Source of the DNA: Rhizobium viscosum
Lineage (GTDB): Bacteria > Pseudomonadota > Alphaproteobacteria > Rhizobiales > Rhizobiaceae
Direction of reading: 5' to 3'
Length of the DNA: 64,000 nucleotides
NCBI RefSeq assembly: GCF_014873945.1
Contig: NZ_JADBEC010000001.1
Span: forward strand, 3,427,001 to 3,491,000
The notes under the pieces are model-generated. The model worked only from the letters and a program-made list of their open reading frames with translations, was not told the origin of the DNA and made no database searches. Made by a program: the position numbers and the translations under genes. Positions 35,910-44,316 of the stretch are shown one piece after another (the first letter of the stretch is position 1; every line of letters begins with the position of its first letter).

Positions 35910-36260
35910 AAAAAGGGGAGAAGGTGAAGGCTTCTGTTGCCAGGTGCCTTCGGACCCCGCCTCAAGGGGCTAACCTAGAGGACTTAGGTCGGAATTCTCA
36001 CACCGCCATTAGGCAGCGAGAGCGTATTCCTTAGCGTTGTTGTCGTTTGCAACTACACTTGTGACCCGATAACGGCGGTATCATGCCGAGCGAAAAGTCG
36101 ATCTTTACACCCTTGTCGATCCTATTTCGCCCCCATCAAAAGCAGGCCATTCTCCAAAAGGATATCCGCCTGCTTTTGGTGGAGGCGCCGGGTACCGCCC
36201 CCGGGTCCAATAGGTTTATTCCACCGCCCGTTTATCGCCATAGCCGGCCCGAAAGCCGGC
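35910..36260 (-). ncRNA. ssrA: tmRNA, circularly permuted two-piece form
   Basis: Rescues stalled ribosomes. Read on the minus strand the acceptor piece comes first and ends CTCCACCA at 36177. A precursor loop follows, closed by AAAAGCAGGC pairing with GCCTGCTTTT. The coding piece then begins GGGGGCGAAATAGG at 36134. GGGGGCG pairs with CGCCTCC to form a 7-bp acceptor stem with G3-U70, the alanine identity pair. The tag frame at 36050-36009 (GCA start, TAA stop) encodes ANDNNAKEYALAA. The 3' end precedes a T-run at 35914-35910. The T-loop (GGCGGTA) is not the standard tRNA one. Ends are approximate. Confidence 0.93.
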
Positions 36261-36412
36261 ATGGGTGATATAGTGTTTTTGTCACCGCAAGGGAAGGGGA
36301 TACGTCATAAAAGCGTCGTGCTCTCCAGCGATTTGCTTGGATAATCAGCAAGGCGCATTGGTTTGCGGCCGCTTTGCCCTTAAATTAGGTGCAAAAGGAA
36401 TCAGTGGCGACC

Positions 36413-37207
36413 ATGAAGCAATATCTCGACCTCTTGAGCCATGTGATGGAAAACGGCACCGACCGGGGCGACCGCACGGGCACCGGCACGCGTTCGGTCT
36501 TCGGCTATCAGATGCGCTTCGATCTCGATGCCGGCTTTCCGGTGCTGACGACGAAGAAGCTGCATCTGCGCTCGATCATCCATGAACTGCTGTGGTTCCT
36601 CAAGGGCGAGACCAATATCCGCTACCTGCATGAAAACGGCGTCAGCATCTGGGACGAATGGGCCGACGAGAACGGCGATCTCGGCCCGGTCTATGGCGCG
36701 CAGTGGCGCTCCTGGCCGGCACCGGATGGCGGGCATATCGACCAGATCGACAATCTCGTAAAAGGCCTCATCAAGAACCCGAATTCCCGCCGTCACATCG
36801 TTTCGGCCTGGAACCCGGCCGAAGTCGACAGTATGGCGCTGCCGCCCTGCCATTGCCTGTTCCAGTTCTATGTGGCCGACGGCAGGCTTTCCTGTCAGCT
36901 CTACCAGCGCTCGGCGGATATCTTCCTCGGCGTGCCCTTCAACATCGCTTCCTATGCGTTGCTGACGATGATGGTGGCGCAGGTGACCGGGCTGAAATAT
37001 GGCGAGTTTGTCCATACACTCGGTGATACGCATCTCTACCATAACCATTTCGACCAGGCGAAGCTGCAGCTGACGCGCGAGCCGAAGCCGCTGCCGCGCA
37101 TGCTGATCAAGCGGGACGTGAAGGATATCTTCGGCTTCGTCTACGAGGATTTCGAACTCGTCGGCTATGACGCAGAGGCCAATATCAAGGCGCCGATCGC
37201 CGTCTAA
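36413..37207 (+). CDS. thyA: Thymidylate synthase
   Basis: Converts dUMP to dTMP using methylene-tetrahydrofolate, yielding dihydrofolate. The 264 residues match the Escherichia coli length exactly. The nucleophile is Cys146 in [11 protein letters not shown]; other family sites are [15 protein letters not shown] (phosphate/folate contacts), [11 protein letters not shown] and [17 protein letters not shown]. The ATG at 36413 follows AAAGGAA. folA, which recycles the dihydrofolate product, follows 114 bp downstream beyond a palindromic repeat. Confidence 0.97.
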   Translation: MKQYLDLLSHVMENGTDRGDRTGTGTRSVFGYQMRFDLDAGFPVLTTKKLHLRSIIHELLWFLKGETNIRYLHENGVSIWDEWADENGDLGPVYGAQWRSWPAPDGGHIDQIDNLVKGLIKNPNSRRHIVSAWNPAEVDSMALPPCHCLFQFYVADGRLSCQLYQRSADIFLGVPFNIASYALLTMMVAQVTGLKYGEFVHTLGDTHLYHNHFDQAKLQLTREPKPLPRMLIKRDVKDIFGFVYEDFELVGYDAEANIKAPIAV

Positions 37208-37303
37208 AGCGTGTCGTGATCTTTCAGATCGCTCGCCACGCTTTAGGCTTTTGTTTCGCATGTCGTTATCAAAAAACCGCTGCACATTTTTTGCGCGACA
37301 TGC
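37206..37303. repeat. Rhizobial-type palindromic intergenic repeat
   Basis: Two nested inverted repeats fill the thyA-folA gap. AAAGCGTG (37206-37213) pairs with CACGCTTT (37237-37244), with GATC arms inside; GCATGTCG (37258-37265) pairs with CGACATGC (37296-37303). The layout resembles the mosaic palindromic elements common between rhizobial genes; identity to a named family is from memory. It overlaps the thyA stop codon. Confidence 0.6.
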
Positions 37304-37321
37304 TCCAAGCCGGGAAGGCCG

Positions 37322-37843
37322 ATGTCCGATATCCGCAAGACCATCTTCGTTGCCGTTGCGCGTAACGGCATTATCGGCCGCGATGGCGACATGCCCTGGC
37401 GGCTGTCGACCGACCTCAAGCGCTTCAAGGCGATGACAACGGGCAAGCCTGTCGTCGTCGGCCGCAAGACTTTCGAGAGCTTCGGCGGCAAGCCGCTGCC
37501 GGGGCGCCAGCACGTGGTGATCTCGCGCGGCGCCGCTATCGATCTTCCCGACGTGCAAATGGCCCGCTCGCTTGACGAGGCGATAGCGATGGCTGAGGAG
37601 CTCGCCCGCAAGCAGGGCGAAAACGAGATCTCCATCCTGGGCGGCGGGCAGATCTACGCGCAGGCGATGGCTTTTGTCGACCGCATGTGCGTGACGCATG
37701 TGGAAGCCGACGTGGATGGCGACACGTCCTTTCCCGACATCGATCCCGCAATCTGGGTGGCGACCGAGAGCCTCGATGTCCCCTCGGGGGAAAGGGACAC
37801 CTATCCCACGCGTTTCGTCGTTTATGAACGGCGAGATGCCTGA
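37322..37843 (+). CDS. folA: Dihydrofolate reductase
   Basis: Reduces dihydrofolate to tetrahydrofolate with NADPH. The 173-residue protein has the standard elements: VAVARNGIIGRDGDMPWRL with the active-site acidic/Trp loop, TTGKPVVVGRKTFESFG and ISILGGGQIYAQAM. It is functionally paired with thyA just upstream. ATG at 37322 gives the expected start. No other folate gene adjoins it; folC lies about 21 kb away. Confidence 0.96.
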   Translation: MSDIRKTIFVAVARNGIIGRDGDMPWRLSTDLKRFKAMTTGKPVVVGRKTFESFGGKPLPGRQHVVISRGAAIDLPDVQMARSLDEAIAMAEELARKQGENEISILGGGQIYAQAMAFVDRMCVTHVEADVDGDTSFPDIDPAIWVATESLDVPSGERDTYPTRFVVYERRDA

Positions 37844-37889
37844 AAAGGAACTATTTTCCAATTATATTGACCAAGTTTCTGACGCTGCG

Positions 37890-37916
37890 TTGAAAGCAGA
37901 TGCAGTGATACCTATA
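37890..37916 (+). promoter_or_regulatory. Candidate heat-shock-like promoter of hflK
   Basis: TTGAAA (37890-37895) and CCTATA (37911-37916) are spaced 15 bp, resembling an alphaproteobacterial RpoH or mixed sigma-70/RpoH promoter, about 70 bp before the hflK ATG. The downstream genes are protein quality-control genes, which fits; sigma specificity is inferred. Confidence 0.35.
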
Positions 37917-37989
37917 ACGGTCGGATCGCATCCGCCGGCAGCCCCCACGGCGGTCGGATGTGTATGACGTAACGAACAACGAGGTTTTG

Positions 37990-39090
37990 ATGCCCTGGAG
38001 CAATCAGAATGGCGGCGGCGGCCCTTGGGGCGGCGGCGGCGGTAACAATCAGGGGCCATGGGGGCAGGGACCGAACCGTCCACGCGGCGGTGGCGGTGGC
38101 AAAGGCGGTCCGCCCGATCTGGAAGACATTATCCGGCGCGGACAGGATCAGCTGCGCGGCTTCATTCCAGGTGGTTTCAACGGCGGTGTCGTTGCGATCA
38201 TCGTGGCGATCATTGCGATCTTCTGGCTTTTCCAATGCATTTACGTCGTCCAGCCGGACGAGCGCGGCGTTGAACTGCGCTTCGGCAAGCCCAAGCAGGA
38301 GATTTCCATGCCGGGCCTGCATTTCCATTTCTGGCCGGTTGAAACCGTCGAGACGGTCAAGGTGACGGTGCAGCAGTTGAACATCGGCGCGACCACGGCA
38401 GGCTCTTCGAGCGGGCTGATGCTGTCGAGCGACAAGAGTGTCATCAACGTGCAGTTTGCCGTCTTCTATACGATCAGCGATCCCAAGGCCTATCTTTTCG
38501 GTGTCGAAAATCCGGCTGAAACACTGCAGCAGGTTTCCGACAGCGCCATGCGCGAAGTCGTCGGCCGGCGTCCGGCGCTGGATGCTTTCCGCAGCAACCG
38601 CCAGCCGATCGAGACGCAGGTTCTCAACATCGTTCAGGATACGATGAACCGCTATGGTGCGGGCATTACTGTGACCGGCGTGACGATCCAGAACGTGGCT
38701 CCGCCGCGCGAGGTCGCCGACTCCTTCGAAGAAGTGCAGCGTGCCGGCCGCGACCGCGACAGCACGATTGAGGACGCCAACCGCTATACGAACCAGAAGC
38801 TCGGTCAGGCACGAGGCGATGCAGCCCGCATCCGCGAAGACGCGGCCGCCTACAAGGATCGCGTCGTCAAGGAAGCGGAAGGTGAAGCCCAGCGCTTTAC
38901 GGCCATCAATGACGAATATTCGAAGGCTCCCGATGTGACGCGCAAGCGCCTGTTCCTGGAAACGATGGAGCAGGTTCTGAAGAACTCCAAGAAGGTCGTG
39001 ATCGACGAGAAGCAGGGCGTCGTACCTTACCTGCCGCTCAACGAGATCAACAGACCGGCGGCAGCAGCACCGGCACGGCAGGGAGGTTGA
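37990..39090 (+). CDS. hflK: HflK, SPFH/band-7 membrane protein modulating FtsH
   Basis: Inner-membrane protein of 366 residues that with HflC forms a cage around the FtsH protease. The N-terminus is Gly-rich (4-40), then a membrane helix (66-86), then the periplasmic SPFH domain (about 88-290) and a helical tail (RYTNQKLGQARGDAARIRED). The ATG at 37990 follows GAGG by five bases and gives the conserved opening MPWSNQNGGG. hflC follows after 3 nt, so the pair is an operon. Confidence 0.95.
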   Translation: MPWSNQNGGGGPWGGGGGNNQGPWGQGPNRPRGGGGGKGGPPDLEDIIRRGQDQLRGFIPGGFNGGVVAIIVAIIAIFWLFQCIYVVQPDERGVELRFGKPKQEISMPGLHFHFWPVETVETVKVTVQQLNIGATTAGSSSGLMLSSDKSVINVQFAVFYTISDPKAYLFGVENPAETLQQVSDSAMREVVGRRPALDAFRSNRQPIETQVLNIVQDTMNRYGAGITVTGVTIQNVAPPREVADSFEEVQRAGRDRDSTIEDANRYTNQKLGQARGDAARIREDAAAYKDRVVKEAEGEAQRFTAINDEYSKAPDVTRKRLFLETMEQVLKNSKKVVIDEKQGVVPYLPLNEINRPAAAAPARQGG

Positions 39091-39093
39091 ACC

Positions 39094-40059
39094 ATGGTAT
39101 CGAACAGACTTCCCGTAATCCTCATCGCGCTCGCGATCCTTCTCGCCATTCTTTATTCGTCGATCTTCGTCGTGAATGCGCGTGAGCAGGCCATCGTCGT
39201 GCGTTTCGGTCAGATCCAGTCGGTGAAGAGCGAGCCCGGCCTCTATTTCAAGCTGCCCTTCGGCTTCATGGATGCCGACCGCGTGCAGTTCGTGGAAAAG
39301 CGCGCTCTGCGGCTCGACCTCGACAATATCCGCGTTCAGGTTCAGGACGGCCAGACTTTCGATGTCGACGCCTTCGTGATCTACAACATCTCGGATGTGC
39401 GCCGTTTCCGCGAAACGGTCTCGGGCGACCGCGACGCTGCGGAGGCACGGCTGCGTGCGCAGCTCGATTCTTCGCTTCGCCGCGTCTACGGTCTGCGTGA
39501 CTACAATGCTGCGCTTTCGGAAGAGCGCGTGGCGATGATGCTCGAAATCCGCGACGATCTGCGCACCGATGCCGAAAATCTCGGCCTGCATATCGATGAC
39601 GTCCGCATCCGCCGGACGGACCTTTCGCCGGAAGTGGCTCCGAACACCTACAACGCCATGCGCTCCGAGCGTCTAGCCGAAGCCGAGCGCATTCGCGCCG
39701 AGGGTAATGAAGAGGGCCAGCGCCGCCGGGCTGTCGCCGACCGCCAGGTCGTCGAGATCACTGCCGATGCGCAGCGCGATTCGGAAATCCTGCGCGGTCA
39801 GGGTGATGCGGAGCGCAACCGTATCTTCGCCGACTCTTTCGGCAAGGATCCGGCCTTCTTCGAGTTCTACCGCTCGATGGCCGCCTATTCCGCTGCACTT
39901 TCCTCGCAGGATACGACGCTGGTGCTGTCGCCGACCTCGCAGTTCTTCCGCTACTTCGAGAATGCGAACGGCAATCCGCCCGCCGTGCCGGGCCAGACCG
40001 GTGGGCTTGTGCCGCCTGCGACTGTCCAGCCGGCCGCTCCGGCACAGCCGGCGAACTGA
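39094..40059 (+). CDS. hflC: HflC, SPFH/band-7 partner of HflK
   Basis: Predicted 321 residues: N-terminal membrane helix (about 6-24), SPFH domain with EQAIVVRFGQIQSVKSEPGL and FDVDAFVIYNISDVRRFRET, a helical repeat tail (RRAVADRQVVEITADAQRDS) and a Pro/Ala-rich C-terminus of about 35 residues. It forms the HflKC complex that restrains FtsH proteolysis. Gap to hflK is 3 nt; the DUF2065 gene follows after 11 nt. Confidence 0.95.
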   Translation: MVSNRLPVILIALAILLAILYSSIFVVNAREQAIVVRFGQIQSVKSEPGLYFKLPFGFMDADRVQFVEKRALRLDLDNIRVQVQDGQTFDVDAFVIYNISDVRRFRETVSGDRDAAEARLRAQLDSSLRRVYGLRDYNAALSEERVAMMLEIRDDLRTDAENLGLHIDDVRIRRTDLSPEVAPNTYNAMRSERLAEAERIRAEGNEEGQRRRAVADRQVVEITADAQRDSEILRGQGDAERNRIFADSFGKDPAFFEFYRSMAAYSAALSSQDTTLVLSPTSQFFRYFENANGNPPAVPGQTGGLVPPATVQPAAPAQPAN

Positions 40060-40070
40060 CGACAGACAGA

Positions 40071-40256
40071 ATGCAGGACCTTCTCACCGGGCTTGCATTC
40101 TTCCTTATCATCGAGGGGCTGGTCTACGCACTGGCCCCTCGTTTTCTTATCGAGATGGCGAAGCTTCTTCCCAGCATCCCGGAGCGGCAGCTCAGGGTCT
40201 TCGGGCTTGGAGCGATAGCCCTCGGCGTCGGCTGTGTCTGGCTTTTGCGAGGTTAG
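40071..40256 (+). CDS. DUF2065 (YjeT-like) small membrane protein
   Basis: 61 residues with two hydrophobic helices separated by a short loop containing PSIPERQLRVFGLGAI, the family signature. Function unknown, but the gene is a regular companion of hflK-hflC in proteobacteria, which suggests a role at the same membrane complex. It starts 11 nt after the hflC stop. Confidence 0.88.
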   Translation: MQDLLTGLAFFLIIEGLVYALAPRFLIEMAKLLPSIPERQLRVFGLGAIALGVGCVWLLRG

Positions 40257-40359
40257 ATCACATTCGCACGGGGATTTCGCGAAAAGGTGATTTCTCCCTC
40301 CATCATTCCGCCTTATGCTGGTGCTGTATGTGCGCCTTTATCCCAGACGAGGAAGCTTG

Positions 40360-42102
40360 ATGGCCCCCACGACTCGCTCGCCCTTCAGACGAACGCTCGC
40401 GCTGCTGGCCGGCACCGCCCTTCTGGCAAATGTCGGCGCAAGCGGTGTTGCGCATGCGCAAACTGCCCCCGCACCAGCGACACCTGAACAGGCAGCACCG
40501 GCCCCTCAACTGGCGCCGACGTCCCCGGCTGCAGTGGCGCCCGCCGCTCCGCCGGTACAGATGACGGCTCCGGGCAATGGACCGGCTTCGGTCGCCGATC
40601 TCGCCGAGGGACTGCTCGATGCCGTGGTCAATATTTCGACCTCGCAGAATGTGAAGGATGACGAGGGCGCAGGTCCGGCGCCGCGCGCGCCTGACGGCTC
40701 GCCCTTCCAGGAATTCTTCAACGATTTCTTCAACAAACAGCAGGGCAATCGCGGCCCCAATCACAATGTCAGCTCGCTCGGCTCCGGATTCGTTATCGAT
40801 CCCAGCGGCTATATCGTCACCAACAACCACGTGATCGAGGGCGCCGACGATATCGAGATCAATTTCGCCGATGGCTCCAAGCTCAAGGCCAAGCTGATCG
40901 GTACGGACACCAAGACCGACCTTTCGGTGTTGAAGGTCGAGCCGAAACAGCCGCTGAAATCCGTCAAGTTCGGCGATTCCAGCGTCATGCGCATCGGCGA
41001 TTGGGTGATGGCAATCGGCAACCCGTTCGGCTTCGGCGGATCGGTGACGGTCGGCATCATTTCGGGTCGCGGCCGCAACATCAATGCCGGCCCCTATGAC
41101 AATTTCATCCAGACGGACGCGGCGATCAACAAGGGCAATTCCGGCGGTCCGCTCTTCAACATGAAGGGCGAAGTGATCGGCATCAATACGGCAATCATCT
41201 CCCCGTCGGGCGGCTCGATCGGTATCGGCTTCTCGGTGCCGTCGGAACTTGCTTCCGGCGTTGTCGATCAGCTTCGCGAATATGGCGAGACGCGCCGCGG
41301 CTGGCTCGGCGTGCGCATCCAGCCCGTCACCGACGAAGTGGCCGACAGCCTCGGCCTCGACACTGCCAAGGGCGCGCTGGTCGCCGGTGTCATCAAGGGT
41401 GGGCCGGTTGATGACGGCTCGATCAAGGCGGGCGACGTTATCCTGAAATTCGACGGCAAGGTCGTCAGCGAGATGCGCGATCTGCCGCGCGTGGTGGCTG
41501 AAAGCCCCGTCGGCAAAGAGGTCGACGTGGTGGTCATGCGTGACGGCAAGGAACAGACCGTCAAGGTAACGCTCGGCCGTCTCGAGGATAGCGACCAAGC
41601 GGCAGCCAACGACAGTTCGACGGATGACGGTGTTATCAATCCCGATCCCGGCGAAAACAACGATATGGACGAACCGGATCAGGGCGGCGATCAGGGGCAG
41701 GCCGCACCTGACGGCCAGGAACCGCACCAGCAGGATCAAGGGCAAGATCAAAAGAGCCCGGATCAAAAGGGGCAGGATCAGGCAACACCCGGTCAGGCTA
41801 CCCCAAAGCATGTGCTCGGTCTTTCGCTCTCGCTGCTCAGCCCCGAGACCCGCAAGGCCTTCGGCATTGCCGAAAGCGTTGATGGTGTCGTCGTGACCGA
41901 GGTTGCGCCGGGGTCGGCCGCCGCCGAAAAGGGCTTGAAGCCCGGCGACGTGATCGTCGAGGTCGCACAGGAATTCATGAAGTCGCCGGATGCCGTTGCC
42001 ACCAAGGTGCAGACGCTGAAGCAGGAAGGCCGGCGCAATGCACAGATGATGGTTGCTGCGGCGAATGGCGACCTGCGGTTCGTTGCGGTGCCGATGGAAT
42101 AA
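40360..42102 (+). CDS. degP: DegP/DegQ (Do family) periplasmic serine protease
   Basis: Periplasmic protease-chaperone of 580 residues. The signal peptide is residues 1-28 (ending VAHA), followed by a Pro/Ala-rich linker. The triad is His157 (NNHVIEG), Asp187 (TKTDLSVL) and Ser261 (NKGNSGGPLF). Two PDZ domains follow (about 310-395 and 480-575), separated by an unusual Gln/Asp/Gly-rich linker of about 55 residues. The ATG at 40360 follows GAGGAAG. It is the last gene of the hflK-hflC-DUF2065 run and ends in a strong terminator. Confidence 0.95.
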   Translation: MAPTTRSPFRRTLALLAGTALLANVGASGVAHAQTAPAPATPEQAAPAPQLAPTSPAAVAPAAPPVQMTAPGNGPASVADLAEGLLDAVVNISTSQNVKDDEGAGPAPRAPDGSPFQEFFNDFFNKQQGNRGPNHNVSSLGSGFVIDPSGYIVTNNHVIEGADDIEINFADGSKLKAKLIGTDTKTDLSVLKVEPKQPLKSVKFGDSSVMRIGDWVMAIGNPFGFGGSVTVGIISGRGRNINAGPYDNFIQTDAAINKGNSGGPLFNMKGEVIGINTAIISPSGGSIGIGFSVPSELASGVVDQLREYGETRRGWLGVRIQPVTDEVADSLGLDTAKGALVAGVIKGGPVDDGSIKAGDVILKFDGKVVSEMRDLPRVVAESPVGKEVDVVVMRDGKEQTVKVTLGRLEDSDQAAANDSSTDDGVINPDPGENNDMDEPDQGGDQGQAAPDGQEPHQQDQGQDQKSPDQKGQDQATPGQATPKHVLGLSLSLLSPETRKAFGIAESVDGVVVTEVAPGSAAAEKGLKPGDVIVEVAQEFMKSPDAVATKVQTLKQEGRRNAQMMVAAANGDLRFVAVPME

Positions 42103-42130
42103 GGGCTGTCTGGTACAGTTCCGGAAATTG

Positions 42131-42157
42131 AAAAGGAGCGGTTAGCCGCTCCTTTTT
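42131..42157. terminator. Bidirectional intrinsic terminator between degP and serB
   Basis: AAAAGGAGCGG (42131-42141) pairs with CCGCTCCTTTT (42146-42156) across TTAG; T-runs on both strands allow it to end degP and the convergent serB. Confidence 0.9.
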
Positions 42158-42184
42158 GGTTTTCAGAGATGACTCTCGGTGGGC

Positions 42185-43075
42185 TCAAGCCATCACAAAA
42201 TCCGTCTTCCGGTAGCCCTGAATATAAAGCAGCGCCGTCAGGTCGCCGTGGTTGATCTGCATATCGGCTTCTGCGGCGACAGCCGGTTTGGCGTGGAGGG
42301 CGACGCCGGAGCCGGCGAGGTGCAGCATGCCGAGATCGTTGGCGCCGTCGCCGACGGCGATAGCATCCTGCGGGGAAATGCCGAGGCGGGCGGCGATGTC
42401 GTTGAGGGCGTCGACTTTGGCCTGCTTGCCGAGGATGGGCTCGGCGACATGGCCGGAGAGGAGGCCGCCTTCCTCGAGCAGGATATTGGCGCGGTTTTCG
42501 TCGAAGCCGAGGGTGGCGGCGATGCGGCTGGTGAAGACCGTGAAACCGCCGGAGACGAGGGCGGTATAATAGCCTTTCGACTTCATGGTAGCGATCAGTT
42601 CAAGGCCGCCGGGGGTGAGGGTAATGCGCTTGGCGATTACTTCATCGACGACAGAGATCGGCAAGCCCTTCAGGAGGGCGACGCGTTCGCGCAATGCCGG
42701 CTCGAAGGCGATCTCGCCGTTCATGGCGCGAGCGGTGATGGCTGCGACCTTTTCCTTGAGGCCGACTTCGGCAGCGAGTTCGTCGATGCATTCCTGACCG
42801 ATCATGGTCGAATCCATATCGGCGATCAGCATCTTCTTGCGGCGGGTTTCCTGTTCCTGGATGACGAGATCGATCGGAGCGCTGGCGATCACGGCGAGCA
42901 GATTCGCCTCGGCTGCCTGTCTGTCCGTGCCGTCTGCGAGCACGATATCGCAGGCAATGCCGTCCGCCAGCCAGTAGAGCCCGGATGCTTTGACGGCGTC
43001 TGCGGCGCGCTCGGCGATCTCAGGCGAAAGAACGGGGTTTGACGGATTGGCAACAAGCGTGGCAACGAGGGCCAT
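42185..43075 (-). CDS. serB: Phosphoserine phosphatase
   Basis: Last step of serine synthesis: phosphoserine to serine. HAD-superfamily protein of 296 residues with an N-terminal ACT-like region (1-75) and the catalytic domain: Asp86 nucleophile and Asp88 in LIADMDSTMIG, Ser in LVSGGFTVF, Lys in LGKQAKVDAL, and metal-binding Asp in AVGDGANDLGML. The ATG at 43075 gives the family start MALVATLVANPS. Its first codon overlaps or abuts the first codon of the divergent miaA. Confidence 0.96.
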   Translation of the reverse strand: MALVATLVANPSNPVLSPEIAERAADAVKASGLYWLADGIACDIVLADGTDRQAAEANLLAVIASAPIDLVIQEQETRRKKMLIADMDSTMIGQECIDELAAEVGLKEKVAAITARAMNGEIAFEPALRERVALLKGLPISVVDEVIAKRITLTPGGLELIATMKSKGYYTALVSGGFTVFTSRIAATLGFDENRANILLEEGGLLSGHVAEPILGKQAKVDALNDIAARLGISPQDAIAVGDGANDLGMLHLAGSGVALHAKPAVAAEADMQINHGDLTALLYIQGYRKTDFVMA

Positions 43076-43076
43076 G

Positions 43077-43970
43077 ATGGAAAACCTTCTGAGCACTGCG
43101 AATGCGATCCTGATAACCGGGCCGACTGCCAGCGGCAAGTCCGCGCTCGCAGTGGAATTGGCCAAAGAGCATGGCGGCGTGGTGATCAATGCCGACAGCA
43201 TGCAGGTCTATGACACGCTGCGGGTGCTGACGGCGCGGCCTTCGGAAGAAGATATGGAGGGTGTGCCGCATCATCTCTACGGCCACGTGCCGGCCGCGCA
43301 GGCCTATTCGACCGGTGCCTGGCTGCGGGATGTGACGGTGCTCCTGCCGCGCATCCACGCCGAGGGAAAGCTGCCGGTCTTCGTCGGCGGCACCGGGCTT
43401 TATTTCAAGGCGCTGACCGGCGGGTTGTCGGAAATGCCCGTCATTCCCGAGGAGATAAGGCAACGGCTGCGCGCACGGCTTCTGGAGGAGGGGCCGGAGG
43501 GCCTGTATGCGCAGCTTGCGAAGGTTGATCCCGCCACGGCCGAAAGCCTAAACGTACAGGACGGGCAGAGGATCGTGCGGGCGCTTGAGGTTTTCGAGGC
43601 GACGGGCCAGTCGATCGCTGAATTCCAGGGGCAGGTAGGCCCCGTCGTCGTCGATCCCGATACGGCGCGCAAGATCGTCGTGCTGCCGGATCGCGCCGTG
43701 CTGCATCAGCGTATCAACGGACGTTTCGAGAAAATGCTGGAGCAGGGGGCGGAAGACGAGGTGAGCGCGCTTCTGGCGCTTGATCTTCCTCCGGAAATGC
43801 CTGTCATGAAGGCGATCGGCGTGTCGCAGATCGCGGCGATGCTGCGTGGTGAGATGAGCCGCGCCGAGGTGGTCGAGCGCGGGGCCGCCGCCACGCGGCA
43901 ATACGCCAAGCGGCAGATGACCTGGTTCCGTAACCAGATGGATGAAAGCTGGGAGCGGCTTTCGCCTTAG
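43077..43970 (+). CDS. miaA: tRNA dimethylallyltransferase
   Basis: Transfers the isopentenyl group to A37 of tRNAs reading codons that start with U. The 297-residue protein has P-loop GPTASGKS (15-22), INADSMQVYDTLRVLTARP, PVFVGGTGLYFKALTGGL and RQYAKRQMTWFRNQ near the C-terminus. ATGs at 43074 and 43077 are both in frame; the second is annotated. Its start region coincides with the serB start on the other strand, so each promoter must lie inside the other gene. Confidence 0.95.
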   Translation: MENLLSTANAILITGPTASGKSALAVELAKEHGGVVINADSMQVYDTLRVLTARPSEEDMEGVPHHLYGHVPAAQAYSTGAWLRDVTVLLPRIHAEGKLPVFVGGTGLYFKALTGGLSEMPVIPEEIRQRLRARLLEEGPEGLYAQLAKVDPATAESLNVQDGQRIVRALEVFEATGQSIAEFQGQVGPVVVDPDTARKIVVLPDRAVLHQRINGRFEKMLEQGAEDEVSALLALDLPPEMPVMKAIGVSQIAAMLRGEMSRAEVVERGAAATRQYAKRQMTWFRNQMDESWERLSP

Positions 43971-44051
43971 CGCCAAAGCGATACGTGCTTCGCGCCCGCA
44001 AACGGCTAGAATGATCTTCGAATCATGACCAATGGAGCTATGGGGGCCGGC

Positions 44052-44309
44052 ATGAACAATTTTCTCGCAAAGACGCTTTCTTCGATCAACGCCTTGATCG
44101 CCATCGTCATCTTCGCCTTTTCCACACTTTCCGGTGCGACCGCCGCTGCGGCGCAGGGCGGATCGGGTATGTTCATCGTCGGAGCAATTTTGGGCGCCAT
44201 CGGCGGCATCGTGGTTGCGGCGCTGATCTGTGGCACCATCGCCTTTCTGGCACTGATCGAGCGGCATCTCTCCGAAATCGCAGCGGCGACGCGCCAGCCG
44301 CGTTCGTAA
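44052..44309 (+). CDS. Small two-helix membrane protein, unknown function
   Basis: About 85 residues with two hydrophobic segments (ALIAIVIFAFSTL and a Gly/Ala-rich helix around IVGAILGAIGGIVVAALI) and a short charged C-terminal tail (ERHLSEIAAATRQPRS). I do not recognise a family. In-frame ATGs exist at 44025, 44040 and 44052; the last gives the cleanest start. It lies between miaA and the HerA-like gene, which it meets tail to tail 7 bp away. Confidence 0.65.
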   Translation: MNNFLAKTLSSINALIAIVIFAFSTLSGATAAAAQGGSGMFIVGAILGAIGGIVVAALICGTIAFLALIERHLSEIAAATRQPRS

Positions 44310-44316
44310 GGCGCAC

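Noticed and set aside
36083..36268. 61-codon plus-strand frame between sspB and thyA
   Set aside because: Lies on the complement of the tmRNA acceptor and precursor loop; no ribosome site or protein-like sequence.
37912..39591. 559-codon frame opposite hflK/hflC
   Set aside because: Spans two well-supported genes and their promoter; no recognisable domain.
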